Source of the DNA: F23-D06 sp045600905
GTDB taxonomy: Bacteria; Bacteroidota; Bacteroidia; Bacteroidales; WCHB1-69
DNA length: 64,000 nt
Direction of reading: 5' to 3'
NCBI GenBank assembly: GCA_045600905.1
Contig: JAZRYT010000054.1
Coordinates: 4,375-68,374 of the forward strand
Numbering within the stretch: the first letter of the stretch is position 1; each line of letters starts with the position of its first letter. Of this stretch, positions 10,048-20,100 are shown piece after piece. The notes below the pieces were generated by a model. The model did not search any database, was not told where the DNA came from, and worked only from the letters and a program-made list of their open reading frames with translations. The translations under genes and the position numbers were made by a program.

Positions 10048-10497
10048 TTAATTCTGTTCAAAAGGATTCTGACCACCTTTCACATTGACACCCATACTGC
10101 GAGCCGTACCTGCTACCATGGACATTGCTGATTCAACTGTGAAACAGTTGAGGTCCGGTAACTTAAGTTCGGCGATGCTGCGTACTTGATCCCAAGTGAT
10201 GGTACCGACTTTGTTTCGGTTAGGTTCGCCGGAACCTTTTTGAAGTTTTGCTGCTTCCTTGATTTGGACAGCAACGGGCGGCGTTTTGGTGATGAAGTCA
10301 AAGGATTTGTCCTTATAGACTGTGATCACTACAGGGATGACTTTGCCAGCAAGGTCCTGTGTACGAGAATTGAACTGCTTGCAAAATTCCATGATGTTCA
10401 CGCCCTTTGAACCTAGTGCAGGTCCTACTGGCGGTGACGGATTGGCGGCACCTCCCTTAATTTGTAACTTAATTAAACCAGCTACTTCTTTTGCCAT
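10048..10497 (-). CDS. rplK: 50S ribosomal protein L11
   Basis: L11 (149 residues) is part of the GTPase-associated centre. The diagnostic N-terminus KLQIKGGAANPSPPVGPALG and the C-terminal GTARSMGVNVKG rRNA-binding segment are present. It is a single complete reading frame between nusG and rplA, in the conserved order. Confidence 0.98.
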   Translation of the reverse strand: MAKEVAGLIKLQIKGGAANPSPPVGPALGSKGVNIMEFCKQFNSRTQDLAGKVIPVVITVYKDKSFDFITKTPPVAVQIKEAAKLQKGSGEPNRNKVGTITWDQVRSIAELKLPDLNCFTVESAMSMVAGTARSMGVNVKGGQNPFEQN

Positions 10498-10535
10498 TTT
10501 TTTAATTGATTTTATTGTTTGTAACTATGTCGGTG

Positions 10536-11090
10536 TTATATTTTTTCAACTTGCATAAAGCCCAGCTCAAGCGGGGTCTTACGGCCGAAGATTTTCACCA
10601 TAATCTTCAGCTTCTTCTTCTCGGTGTCTATCTCTTCGATGATACCGTTGAAAGTGTTGAAAGGTCCGTCAATAACTTTGACTTCCTCGCCTACCGTATA
10701 AGGTTGGAGGAGTGACTCGTCTTGAGAGAGCAGCTCGTCAACTTTACCTAACAGGCGGGAAACTTCAGCCGGACGAAGGGCCACTGGAGGATCGCTTTTA
10801 TGTTTGCATCCCACAAAACCCAACACGCCTGGCACTTCCAGTAACATTGTGAACACCTCTCCCGTCATTGCTGCTTCTACGAAGATGTAACTCGGGAAAT
10901 AGTTGCGTTCGGTAACGACCTTCTTGCCATTTTTCGTGGTGTGATAGACCTTTTCGGTAGGTATCAAGACGTTCGTCACCAGATCTTTCAGATGGGAAAG
11001 CTCGACTTCATTTTCAATATTCAGCTTGACTTTCTTCTCCGTACCTGTGACCGCCTTGATCACGTACCACTTGCGTTCGACTTCTGCCAT
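10536..11090 (-). CDS. nusG: Transcription termination/antitermination factor NusG
   Basis: NusG (184 residues) binds RNA polymerase through its N-terminal NGN domain and couples it to Rho or the ribosome through a C-terminal KOW domain. The NGN domain covers about residues 6-110 (WYVIKAVTGTEKKVK, VPGVLGFVG) and the KOW domain follows (VGEEVKVIDGPFNTFNG). It lies 39 bases after secE and 38 bases before rplK. The NGN domain has no large insertion. Confidence 0.96.
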   Translation of the reverse strand: MAEVERKWYVIKAVTGTEKKVKLNIENEVELSHLKDLVTNVLIPTEKVYHTTKNGKKVVTERNYFPSYIFVEAAMTGEVFTMLLEVPGVLGFVGCKHKSDPPVALRPAEVSRLLGKVDELLSQDESLLQPYTVGEEVKVIDGPFNTFNGIIEEIDTEKKKLKIMVKIFGRKTPLELGFMQVEKI

Positions 11091-11129
11091 ACTAGTTATT
11101 TTCGATATAACACTAACGATTAAAGAAAA

Positions 11130-11318
11130 CTACATAGCCGGGAACATCAAATCCATTCCCAAATTGAAAATAGCATCCATCAAAAACACGATTAACGCGA
11201 TGATAAGGGAAGCAATGGACACTACCACAACACTATTTCCAAGTTCCTGCATCGTGGGCCAGCTCGTCTTATGAGCAAGCTCATCATACATTTCTTTAAA
11301 ATAATTAACTATCTTCAT
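11130..11318 (-). CDS. secE: Preprotein translocase subunit SecE
   Basis: This 62-residue protein is the small stabilising subunit of the SecYEG channel. It has the conserved amphipathic region YFKEMYDELAHKTSWPT before a single transmembrane helix (about residues 28-52). It is the first gene of the secE-nusG-rplK-rplA-rplJ-rplL-rpoB-rpoC unit. In many Bacteroidota tuf and tRNA-Trp lie just upstream; neither is present here. Confidence 0.93.
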   Translation of the reverse strand: MKIVNYFKEMYDELAHKTSWPTMQELGNSVVVVSIASLIIALIVFLMDAIFNLGMDLMFPAM

Positions 11319-11502
11319 TTTCTTTGAATTTTATTTATTCGATATTTTTAGAAACTTTTTCTTTGATTTTTGCCAAAACCCAATCTCAATACCAACTATT
11401 TGTTGTTAAGAAAAATCGTTCACAAGATATTGTACACAAACCACTTACAACTTCCATTCCATACATTCGGACATTTCTTGCCCCGATTTTCTAACAAGTT
11501 GG

Positions 11503-11534
11503 CAAATATAGTATTTTTTCTTTCGATTGTTCAA
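11503..11534 (-). promoter_or_regulatory. Promoter of the secE-rpoC cluster
   Basis: The minus strand carries TATATTTG at 11510-11503, an exact match to the Bacteroidota -7 box TAnnTTTG. A TTG at 11534-11532 stands 21 bases upstream, fitting the -33 element. The predicted start lies about 180 bases before secE, leaving a long leader. The 297-base gap 11319-11615 otherwise shows only A/T-rich sequence; no tRNA was found in it. Confidence 0.65.
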
Positions 11535-11615
11535 TAAAAAAATTTTTTTTTGTTTTATGGCATTGTTTTTGCTTTACGCGGGCTCTTCTATAATTTCCGA
11601 CTGTATTCTTATACG

Positions 11616-12278
11616 CTAAATCCCTATTCTCACGTAGGATATTCGCTTGCCCTGCGAAAGCCACATCTTCTCATAAAATGTTTGGACTTCCGTGAGGATT
11701 GGATCGCAAGGTTGGTTATATACATCGTCCACCTTTTCCAATATCGGCCAATTCTGTTCAGGGGCTACTTCTATTACATATTCATACAGTTCCTGACTGT
11801 CGGTCTTCAAATTGAGGACTCCCCCACTCTCTTTCATCACTTGGCGGTAGTATCCTACAAATCGCGGCGAAACCAGACGGCGTCTTTCGTGCTGCAGTTG
11901 AGGATCAGGAAAAGTAACCCAGATTTCGTCCACTTCACCCGGAGCAAAATAATAGCCTATGCGGTCTATGGTTATACGCAGAAACGCCACATTGGCCATT
12001 TGGCCTTCAATCGCGTCCTTACAGCCACGCCATAAACGTGCACCTTTCCGGTCAACGCCAATAAAATTTCTGTCGGGATTGCGCTTCGCCATTGCAATCG
12101 TATATTCTCCTTTACCGCAACCCAACTCCAAAACTATCGGATTGTCGTTATGAAAATATTCCTGATGCCATTTGCCTTTCAAAGGGAAAGGAATATTCTG
12201 GCAGTCATAATGAGAACGTTGGAAAAGATTTCCAAAAGTCTCGTTCTCAGCAAATCGTTCTAATTTGTGTTTAGCCAT
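11616..12278 (-). CDS. trmB: tRNA (guanine-N7)-methyltransferase
   Basis: TrmB (220 residues) uses S-adenosylmethionine to methylate G46 in the variable loop of many tRNAs. The SAM-binding motif LELGCGKGEYTIAMAKRNP and the following FIGVDRKGARLWRG strand are clear, as is the WVTFPDPQ motif. The ATG at 12278 shares its A with the TAA of the upstream ABC exporter gene (TAATG), which suggests translational coupling. No functional link to the exporter is implied. Confidence 0.93.
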   Translation of the reverse strand: MAKHKLERFAENETFGNLFQRSHYDCQNIPFPLKGKWHQEYFHNDNPIVLELGCGKGEYTIAMAKRNPDRNFIGVDRKGARLWRGCKDAIEGQMANVAFLRITIDRIGYYFAPGEVDEIWVTFPDPQLQHERRRLVSPRFVGYYRQVMKESGGVLNLKTDSQELYEYVIEVAPEQNWPILEKVDDVYNQPCDPILTEVQTFYEKMWLSQGKRISYVRIGI

Positions 12279-14071
12279 TAAGCAAGATTTTGAAGTTGAA
12301 TTAATTTTTTATATAAGCCGTCTTTATTCAAAAGATCCAAATGGGTTCCTTGTTCAACAACTTTCCCCTTATCCAGAACGACAATATGATGAGCATTCTG
12401 AATAGTAGATAAGCGATGTGCAATTACAAGAACCGTTCTATTACGAACAGCATTATCCAACGCCCATTGGACCAAATGTTCGGATTCCGTATCCATAGCC
12501 GATGTAGCCTCATCCAAAATGATAATAGGAGAATTTTTTAAAACCGCGCGAGCGATACTAATTCTTTGGCGCTGACCGCCAGAAAGATTCAAGCCCCTAT
12601 CACTTAATCGATAATTCAAACCATCGGGCAAGGACAAAACAAAATCCTCCATATTGGCAATTCTGACAGCATCCATAACATCAGACTCAGCAACATCCAT
12701 TCCCATTGTTATATTATTGAATAATGTGTCATTAAAAAGGACCACATCCTGTGAAACCAGGGCAAACAAAGAACGATAATCAGAAATATCATATTGGCGC
12801 ACATCAACACCATCTAAAAAGACAGCCCCGGAGGTTGGATCATGAAAACGTTCCAGCAAGTCGGCCAGCGTAGTTTTACCGGAGCCAGACTGTCCCACAA
12901 GCGCTACGGTCTGACCTTTATGGATAGTAAAATCAACATCAAAGAGAACCGGAACAGCGTCATACGAAAAGGAAACGTGATTAAAAGAGACAGTGTCATT
13001 AAAAGAACGAACGGAAACAGGATTTGCAGGTTGAAGAATAATTTCGTCAGCAGACAAAACTGAATCAATACGTTCAAGAACAGCCTGGCCGCGCCGATAA
13101 TTAGAAAAAGCCGTAGAAAAATTCTTTATTGGGTTAATGATTTGAGAAAATAGTGCAATATAAGTGATGAACAGTGCCGGCGTAAGAAATGTATTGGCAT
13201 TCAGCACAATTGTTCCGCCAATAATCAAAACAATCATAACAACAGTAACGCCCAAGAACTCACTCAAAGGAGAAGAGAGTTCAATACGCCGGTAAATGCC
13301 GGTTTGGGTTTCGGTAAAGTTGTCGTTTAAGTCATGAAAGACTCTTTCTGAAGTAGATTGAGCATTAAAGGATTTAATGACTCTGAGGCCGCTTAATGTC
13401 TCTTCAACGTGAGACAAAAGCAAACCCAACCGCTGCTTTGACACGCGCGCACTCTTACGGAGAGAAGAAGCCAAACGACCAATTATTAAAAAAGTGACAG
13501 GGAGCAGCAATAAAGAATACAAGGTAAGCTTAGGACTAAGATAAAATAAAAAGGCAAGATAAATCAAAGCGGAAATAGGCTCCGTCATAAATTGCCTAAT
13601 GGAATTCAAAATAGTAAATTCGACTTCCTGCGTGTCGTTAACCGCACAGGAGACCACATCGCCTCTACGTTGGGCGGTAAAATAGCCAATGGGCAAAGTA
13701 AGAATTTTATGAAACAACTGATTACGCAAATCGTAAATAGCATCACTTCGAATATGTGCCATGACCCATTGGGCAGCGTATGCAAAAACAGTTTTCAGGA
13801 AATACAGTAAAATGGAAAAGGCAATAAGAACGGCAATAGAGTTGCCAATGGTACTAAATGAAAAAAGAGAAGAAAGAAGGGAAACGGCGAAAGAGGAGAC
13901 AGGGCTCAAATGTTGGACATCGCCATAAAAAAGCAATCTGCAAAAAGGTTCTATCATCAAAAAAACAAAAATAGTCAATACAACGGAAAGTAGATTGAGT
14001 ATGAAAACACAAAGCAGCCGACCTTTGTAGTGACGAAAAATATCCAATAAAAACCTTTTCTTGAAAGACAT
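12278..14071 (-). CDS. ABC exporter, MsbA/lipid A exporter type (fused permease-ATPase)
   Basis: This is a half-size exporter (597 residues) that would act as a homodimer in the inner membrane. About six membrane helices occupy residues 15-320. The nucleotide-binding domain follows with Walker A GQSGSGKT (393-400), the signature LSGGQRQRISIARA, Walker B IIILDEATSA and the switch HRLST. The layout and the family resemble MsbA-type exporters, which often flip lipid A core or other amphiphiles; the substrate cannot be read from sequence. It overlaps trmB by one base, and the terminator of the giant gene lies only a few bases upstream of its start, so its own promoter was not located. Confidence 0.85.
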   Translation of the reverse strand: MSFKKRFLLDIFRHYKGRLLCVFILNLLSVVLTIFVFLMIEPFCRLLFYGDVQHLSPVSSFAVSLLSSLFSFSTIGNSIAVLIAFSILLYFLKTVFAYAAQWVMAHIRSDAIYDLRNQLFHKILTLPIGYFTAQRRGDVVSCAVNDTQEVEFTILNSIRQFMTEPISALIYLAFLFYLSPKLTLYSLLLLPVTFLIIGRLASSLRKSARVSKQRLGLLLSHVEETLSGLRVIKSFNAQSTSERVFHDLNDNFTETQTGIYRRIELSSPLSEFLGVTVVMIVLIIGGTIVLNANTFLTPALFITYIALFSQIINPIKNFSTAFSNYRRGQAVLERIDSVLSADEIILQPANPVSVRSFNDTVSFNHVSFSYDAVPVLFDVDFTIHKGQTVALVGQSGSGKTTLADLLERFHDPTSGAVFLDGVDVRQYDISDYRSLFALVSQDVVLFNDTLFNNITMGMDVAESDVMDAVRIANMEDFVLSLPDGLNYRLSDRGLNLSGGQRQRISIARAVLKNSPIIILDEATSAMDTESEHLVQWALDNAVRNRTVLVIAHRLSTIQNAHHIVVLDKGKVVEQGTHLDLLNKDGLYKKLIQLQNLA

Positions 14072-14078
14072 AGTAAAA

Positions 14079-14119
14079 GAAAAAAAAAGGGAGTTGTGTG
14101 TTTAAGGCACAACTCCCTT
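14079..14119 (-). terminator. Rho-independent terminator of the giant surface-protein gene
   Basis: A perfect 12-base stem (14087-14098 with 14108-14119) with a 9-base loop lies 20 bases after the stop of the giant gene. On the minus strand it runs directly into an uninterrupted run of eight or more U residues. This is one of the strongest terminators in the window and should insulate the ABC exporter gene from the giant gene. Confidence 0.92.
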
Positions 14120-14138
14120 GAGTTATTATAGTTTAATA

Positions 14139-17100
14139 CTATTTCGTAATAACAAGTTTCTTAGTAAGTCTTGCTTTGTTTTCTTCACCTTGTACATAGA
14201 TGAAATATTGACCAGCAGGAAGGTTATTAAGAACAGTAGTGTAGTTGTAAACTTGGTTACCAGCAGGGATAACGATAGATTCTTGAGCAATTGTATTACC
14301 TGTGAGGTTAACAATTCTAACAACAACATTACCAGAAATACCAAAGATTTCAGCATTGATTGTACGACCATTTTCTGCAGGGTTAGGATAAACCTTCATA
14401 GAAGTTTCATCAACAACAACCTGAGGTTCGTCGTTAGGATCTTCTTCTGGAATAACAATATTGTCACCTGTTACATTAATAATGATTTCGTCAACTGCAA
14501 GATTAGTGAAAGTAACCGGAGTAGTAACTGAGTTATGACCACCAATACGCAAAACTGCACCAAGATCTTCATTATAATATCTGTGGTTTAATGTATCAAC
14601 ATGGCTTGTAGCGACCAAAGTATAAACAACTTTATACACACCAGGTTTCTTGAATTGGTTAATCGTCTTATAAACCGGGCGATTTGTCAAGAAGTGGAGA
14701 TAATAGTCGTCAAAAGCAACAGTACTAATGTTCATTGTACCAATCGGGAAATGATTAGCATAAAGATCCGTATTATTGGAATTAGAAGAATTGTAACGAG
14801 TCACAAAGTTTTTATCAACTCTATCAGGTGTTATCCAATTAATTGAATCAGAAGTAACATACAGATCTTCATAGAAAAGACTAGGATCAGCATCCATAGC
14901 AACAATATATTCACCAATGCTATCATTATCAATCAACTCACCATTATAGTAAATGTCAAAATCTACAAAAACGAGTTGATCACGGTTATAGTCACAAGGA
15001 TTGGAAATCATCCAAGTATATTGGGAGTTTTGATCAGCTGTAGTAGCCTCGAAGTAGTGAGTTTCTTGACCATTGTGCGTGAAGATGAAACCAGGCATAC
15101 CAGTAACAACAACTGTAACAGCATCATTAACTGCAAAAGTACGAGGATCTGTAGAACCGTTAAGAGTTTCAGTAGAAACGCAACCATTAGCATCAACAAC
15201 TTCAACAGTGAAATGATAAGCACCTTCAGCAACAGGATTGAATGCATAAACATTAGAAGGAGTAGCATCAGTAACAGCTGTTTGACCGTTAAACCACTTG
15301 TAAGAAATGAAGCCCGGTGTAGCTGTTAAAATTGCAGTACCATCTTGGCAAATTGAAGTATCAGAAGAAACAGAAGGAACAGGGATTGCGTTAACAGTAA
15401 TAGCAACAGAAACGGAATCGAAACCACATTCGTTTTCAACAATATAATATGCAACTGCACCATTGTAGCTCAAATCATACTTAGTTTCAGGATTAATAAC
15501 TTCAAAAGCATCATTCTTACAAATCTGCCAAGAAGTAGAGAGAACAGTAGCATTATTACCAACTGTGTAAGCAGGAGCATTCAAAGTAAAGAGACCTTGA
15601 CCATCGCAAACTGTGAAATCAGCTGCAGACAAAGTACCGGTAATAGAAGGAAGTGTTCTAACATTAATAGAAACAGGTCCATCAATTACGGTAGAACCAC
15701 AATCATTAGTAGCTACATAACGAACTTGATAAGAAATACCATATTCGAAGTCGATATTGGCAGTCGTATCACCCCAATCAGAAGCACCAACTTTAACTTG
15801 GAAAGTAGCAGTACCTTCGTCACCATTCCACTCAACAGCAGGAGCTGTGAAAGAAGTAATGCCTGCACAAACAGTATCAGCTGCCAAGGTAGCTTCACCA
15901 TCACGTTCAGGTTTTGTATTAACAGTAACAGTGACAGGAGCAACAACTTCGATCATTTCATTATCAGTACAAGCGTTTTTAGCAACGTAACGTACTTGAT
16001 AAGTATGACCGTATTCGAATGAAGAACCATTAGTCCAAGCAGTCCAAGCACCATTATCAACTTTGACTTGGAATTGAGCAGTACCGTTAGCGCCATGGTA
16101 ATCAACTGCAGGAACTGTGAAAGTAACAGACTCACCAGCACAAGCAGTCTTATTTTCAAGTGTATTTGTTGCAGTAGGTTGATCGGTTACAGTAACATGA
16201 GCAACAGCAACAGTATCATTACCACAATCGTTAAGAGCGATAAGACGGAAATCATAAACATTACCATAAGCAACAGTTACAGTAGCAGCACTAGGAACCC
16301 AAGCATTACTATTAACCTTAACTTGAAGTTCTGTAGTACCTTCATTATCATTCCAGTTAACTGAAGGAATAACAGGAGTGAAATCAGAACCAGCGCACAA
16401 TGTATCATTTTGTTCAGCAACAATGTTAATAGCAGGTTTAGCAATTACAGAAGCAGTAGCGATAAGAGCAGTATCGTTGCCACAAGTATTAGAAGCAATG
16501 AAACGAGCTTGATAAACATTTCCATAAACTACATTCAAAGAAAGTTCTGTGGTTGTAGCCCAATCGCCCTCGCCAACCTTAACTTGGAAAATACTATCAC
16601 CCTCATCACCGCGCCAATTAATAGAAGGAGCAGCGAATGTGAATGCTTCACCATTACAAAGAGTATCATTTGTAGGATTAGCAGAAATAACAGGGGAATT
16701 GTTAACAGTAATTGTAACAGGACCATCAATCAATTCGTCGGTACCACACATATTTGTAGCAACATAACGAACTTGATAAGAATTACCATAAGCGAATGAA
16801 GAACCATTAGTCCAGGAAGCCCATTCGGTATCACCAACTTTGACTTGGAATTTAACCGTACCTTCATCACCATTCCAATTAACAGAAGGAGCAACGAAAG
16901 TAACAGTACCATTGTTACAAACTACTTGATCAGTCATAGTAGGACGACCATTCAAAGCAGGTTTGTCATTAACCTTGATAGCTACAGGACCGTCAACAAC
17001 TGTGAACTCAGAACATTTGTTTTCTGCAACATATTGTACGCTATAAGTGTGACCAAATGTAAATGTGATAGAAGCGGTAGTATCAACAAAATCAGCACCA

Positions 17101-20100
17101 TCAACAGAAACTTGGAATTTCTCACGACCTTGATTACCCTTCCAATTAATAGTAGGAGCAACAAAGTCTTTAACAGTACCATTGCAAACAGTATCAGCAG
17201 CTAAGGTATGAACAGTAGCGACTGGAACGTCATTTACTGTAACAGTAACAGGACCGTCAAGAACAACTGTATCGCACATATTACCAGCAACGAAACGGAA
17301 TTGATAATCAAAACCATAATTCAAAGTAGTGGTCGGAGTAACTTCAGCCCAAGTAGCAGCATTGTCAGCAGAAACTTGGAAGAATGTTGTACCAACACTA
17401 TTATGCCAGTTAACATTAGCATAAGCAGGAGCAGCGAAAGGAACACTACTTCCAGCACAAACTGTAGTATCAAACAAAGTCTTGTATTGATCGGCCAATG
17501 TAGGAGCATTGGTAACATGCAATTGAACAGGAGAAGTCACAACAATGTTGCAGCTGTTAGAAGCATAAGCAAATACATACTTACCGTTCATATCTTCAGT
17601 AAGGGCATCAGTAGGATCAAATGCATCACCATTACGATGAGATAATAAAGAATCACTTTCAACCAGACGCCAGCCTGCATTTTCTGCATCAGAAGCAACA
17701 TAACCTAAACCTGCTTCAATAATAGAAGTACCAGCGCAATGAGCTGCAGCAAGGTCAGCATCAATATTGCTCACAATAGTAGGATCGGTATTAATTGTGA
17801 TATTATAAGTAACAATGCTATCGCAAGAATTTGCAGCAGCGAATGTATCAATCAAAGTATGATTATTCGAACCACCAGCTACATATCTGAAAGTAGTATC
17901 GATACGATCGCTTTGGTAATGATATTCGTTGCAAACAGTAATGTTTTGTGTGCTATGAGCGATAGGAATAGTAACAACATTAGCAGCGATAGGACCATAA
18001 GCACAACCATTGTTGTCAACAACCTTAACACAGAATGAAGATTGTCCAAGTTCAAGAGAATTAGCAGCTACAACAAATGAAGCTTCAGTACCAACGTGTG
18101 AGTTAGTCCAAGTGATAGTTTGGAATCCAGGATCATCAATACCGAATGTAAATTCTTTATTTTGACAATTTTCATAAGTAGCATTAGGAGTAGAAGAAGT
18201 TTGATGCATACCTTCGCCAATAAAGAAGAAATGTACAGCAGGTAATGTATCAATACAAACCTTAACTTGTTCAGTCTTTGTACAACCTGTAAGATTACTT
18301 GTAACCTTAACAGTATAAGTACAGCAGAATGCTTGATCAGCATAAATATTGGTCCATGCACCATTAGGAGTGATGTGATTACAAGAAGAAGACCATTCGT
18401 ATGTGAAATTAATATCACCTTCCAAAGAAGTTTCAGCAGAAGCAATCATATAACCATCTTGTTGACCATAGCAGAAGTGATAATCTTCAGGATTTTGGTT
18501 ACGATTATAAGCAGCGATAGTTACAACAGGTGTGTATTCGTTGTCATTAATAACTTCTGCAACAGCATAATAAACGCAGCCGGTATTATTATCAGTAACA
18601 GTTACATCATAATTACCTTCACCAAGGCCTGTGAAAGAACCACCATCAATAGAATAAGAGAAGTTACCTTCACCAAGGGCAGAATTAACGTAAGCAGCGG
18701 AAACATGAACTTCACCATTGAACATAGTAGAATCACAAGCAGTATTTACTTTATTGTTGAATTGAATATTAACTTGGTAAACGTCAGATTCAACTTCTAC
18801 AGAAGCAATGCTAGGATAAACACAATTAGTTGTTATGTTCTTAACGGTAACAAAGTATGTACCAGCTTCAATGTTACTGAATATATTAGAAGATTGGAAG
18901 TTCTGACCATCCAAAGAGTATTCAAGAACAGCAGAAGCGTTTTCACAAGTAGCGTGTACATAAATTGAACCATTAGCACCTGTACAAAGATAATCAGGAG
19001 TAGAGCTAATAGAATCAATTTTAACAGGAACAGGGGTGAATGGAACTTCAACAGTATCATCAGAAGTACAACCAGTCAAATTGTCAGTAATTTGGATACG
19101 GTAGAGACCATCCTTCAAATCAAATTTTGTAAAATCGATAGGATCAAAATGATCAACATCATAACCTTGGCCATTAAGATATGAGAAAATGTAGTCACAA
19201 GTAGCTGCAGCAGGTTTAAGAACTTGAATAGAACCATTACCCGGACGGCTTACGGTAGGATTACACATAGAGTTCGGAAGAACTTCAAATTTACGAACGA
19301 TGAACGCGCTATCAACCACAGCAACTTGAGCTTCGACTACACAATGGTTGTCTGTAGTAGCAACAATCGTATAAACACCACTATTCAAACCAGTGAAAGA
19401 AGCATTAGCAACACCATTCAAAGAGTAGAGGATAGAATGATAATTCTTAACAGTTTGTGTGTCAAGAACTGTAATAGCGCCATTCTTATCATTGGTACAC
19501 ATATAGTTAGGAGTAGAAGAAACTTCAAGAACAGGATATGTGAAATCAGATTCTACTTCAACATCAGCTTCATATTCGCAACCAGTCTCGGTAACAGTAG
19601 CAACAACATGATAAATACCTGGATTCAAACCATCGAGATTGAAGGATTCTTCATTGGAAGTAACAGCGAAAGTAGCAGCGACATTAGGTGTAAGGGTCGG
19701 AGTAATAACTGCTGTACCTATTTCAGAACAATCAACGTCCTTTGTAGAGGTAAGTCCAAGTGCAACTTGAGGTCTAACATATTCAACAGTAACAGTTGTA
19801 TCAGATTCACAACCAGTAACAATATTACGTTTAATGATAGTATATACACCAGCATCGAGGTTGCTAAGGATATTAACAACTTCATCGATAAATTTAACAG
19901 TGTAGGTATAACCATTGGCTTCAGTAATCATAATAGAACCATCAGGTGTACCATTACAAACAGTACGAGGAGTTGTGGTGACTTCAAGAGAATCAAATGT
20001 AGGATATGTAAGAGAATCATTAATAGAAACTTGATATTGATTTCTGCAATTGGTGTTGTTATCTACAACGTACAATGTGTCAATCATTGCAGCCAAACCA

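Noticed and set aside
15390..17515. Regular repeat spacing that might suggest a CRISPR-like array
   Set aside because: The units are long (about 265 bases), imperfect and encode one continuous protein; there are no short identical repeats with unique spacers and no cas genes.
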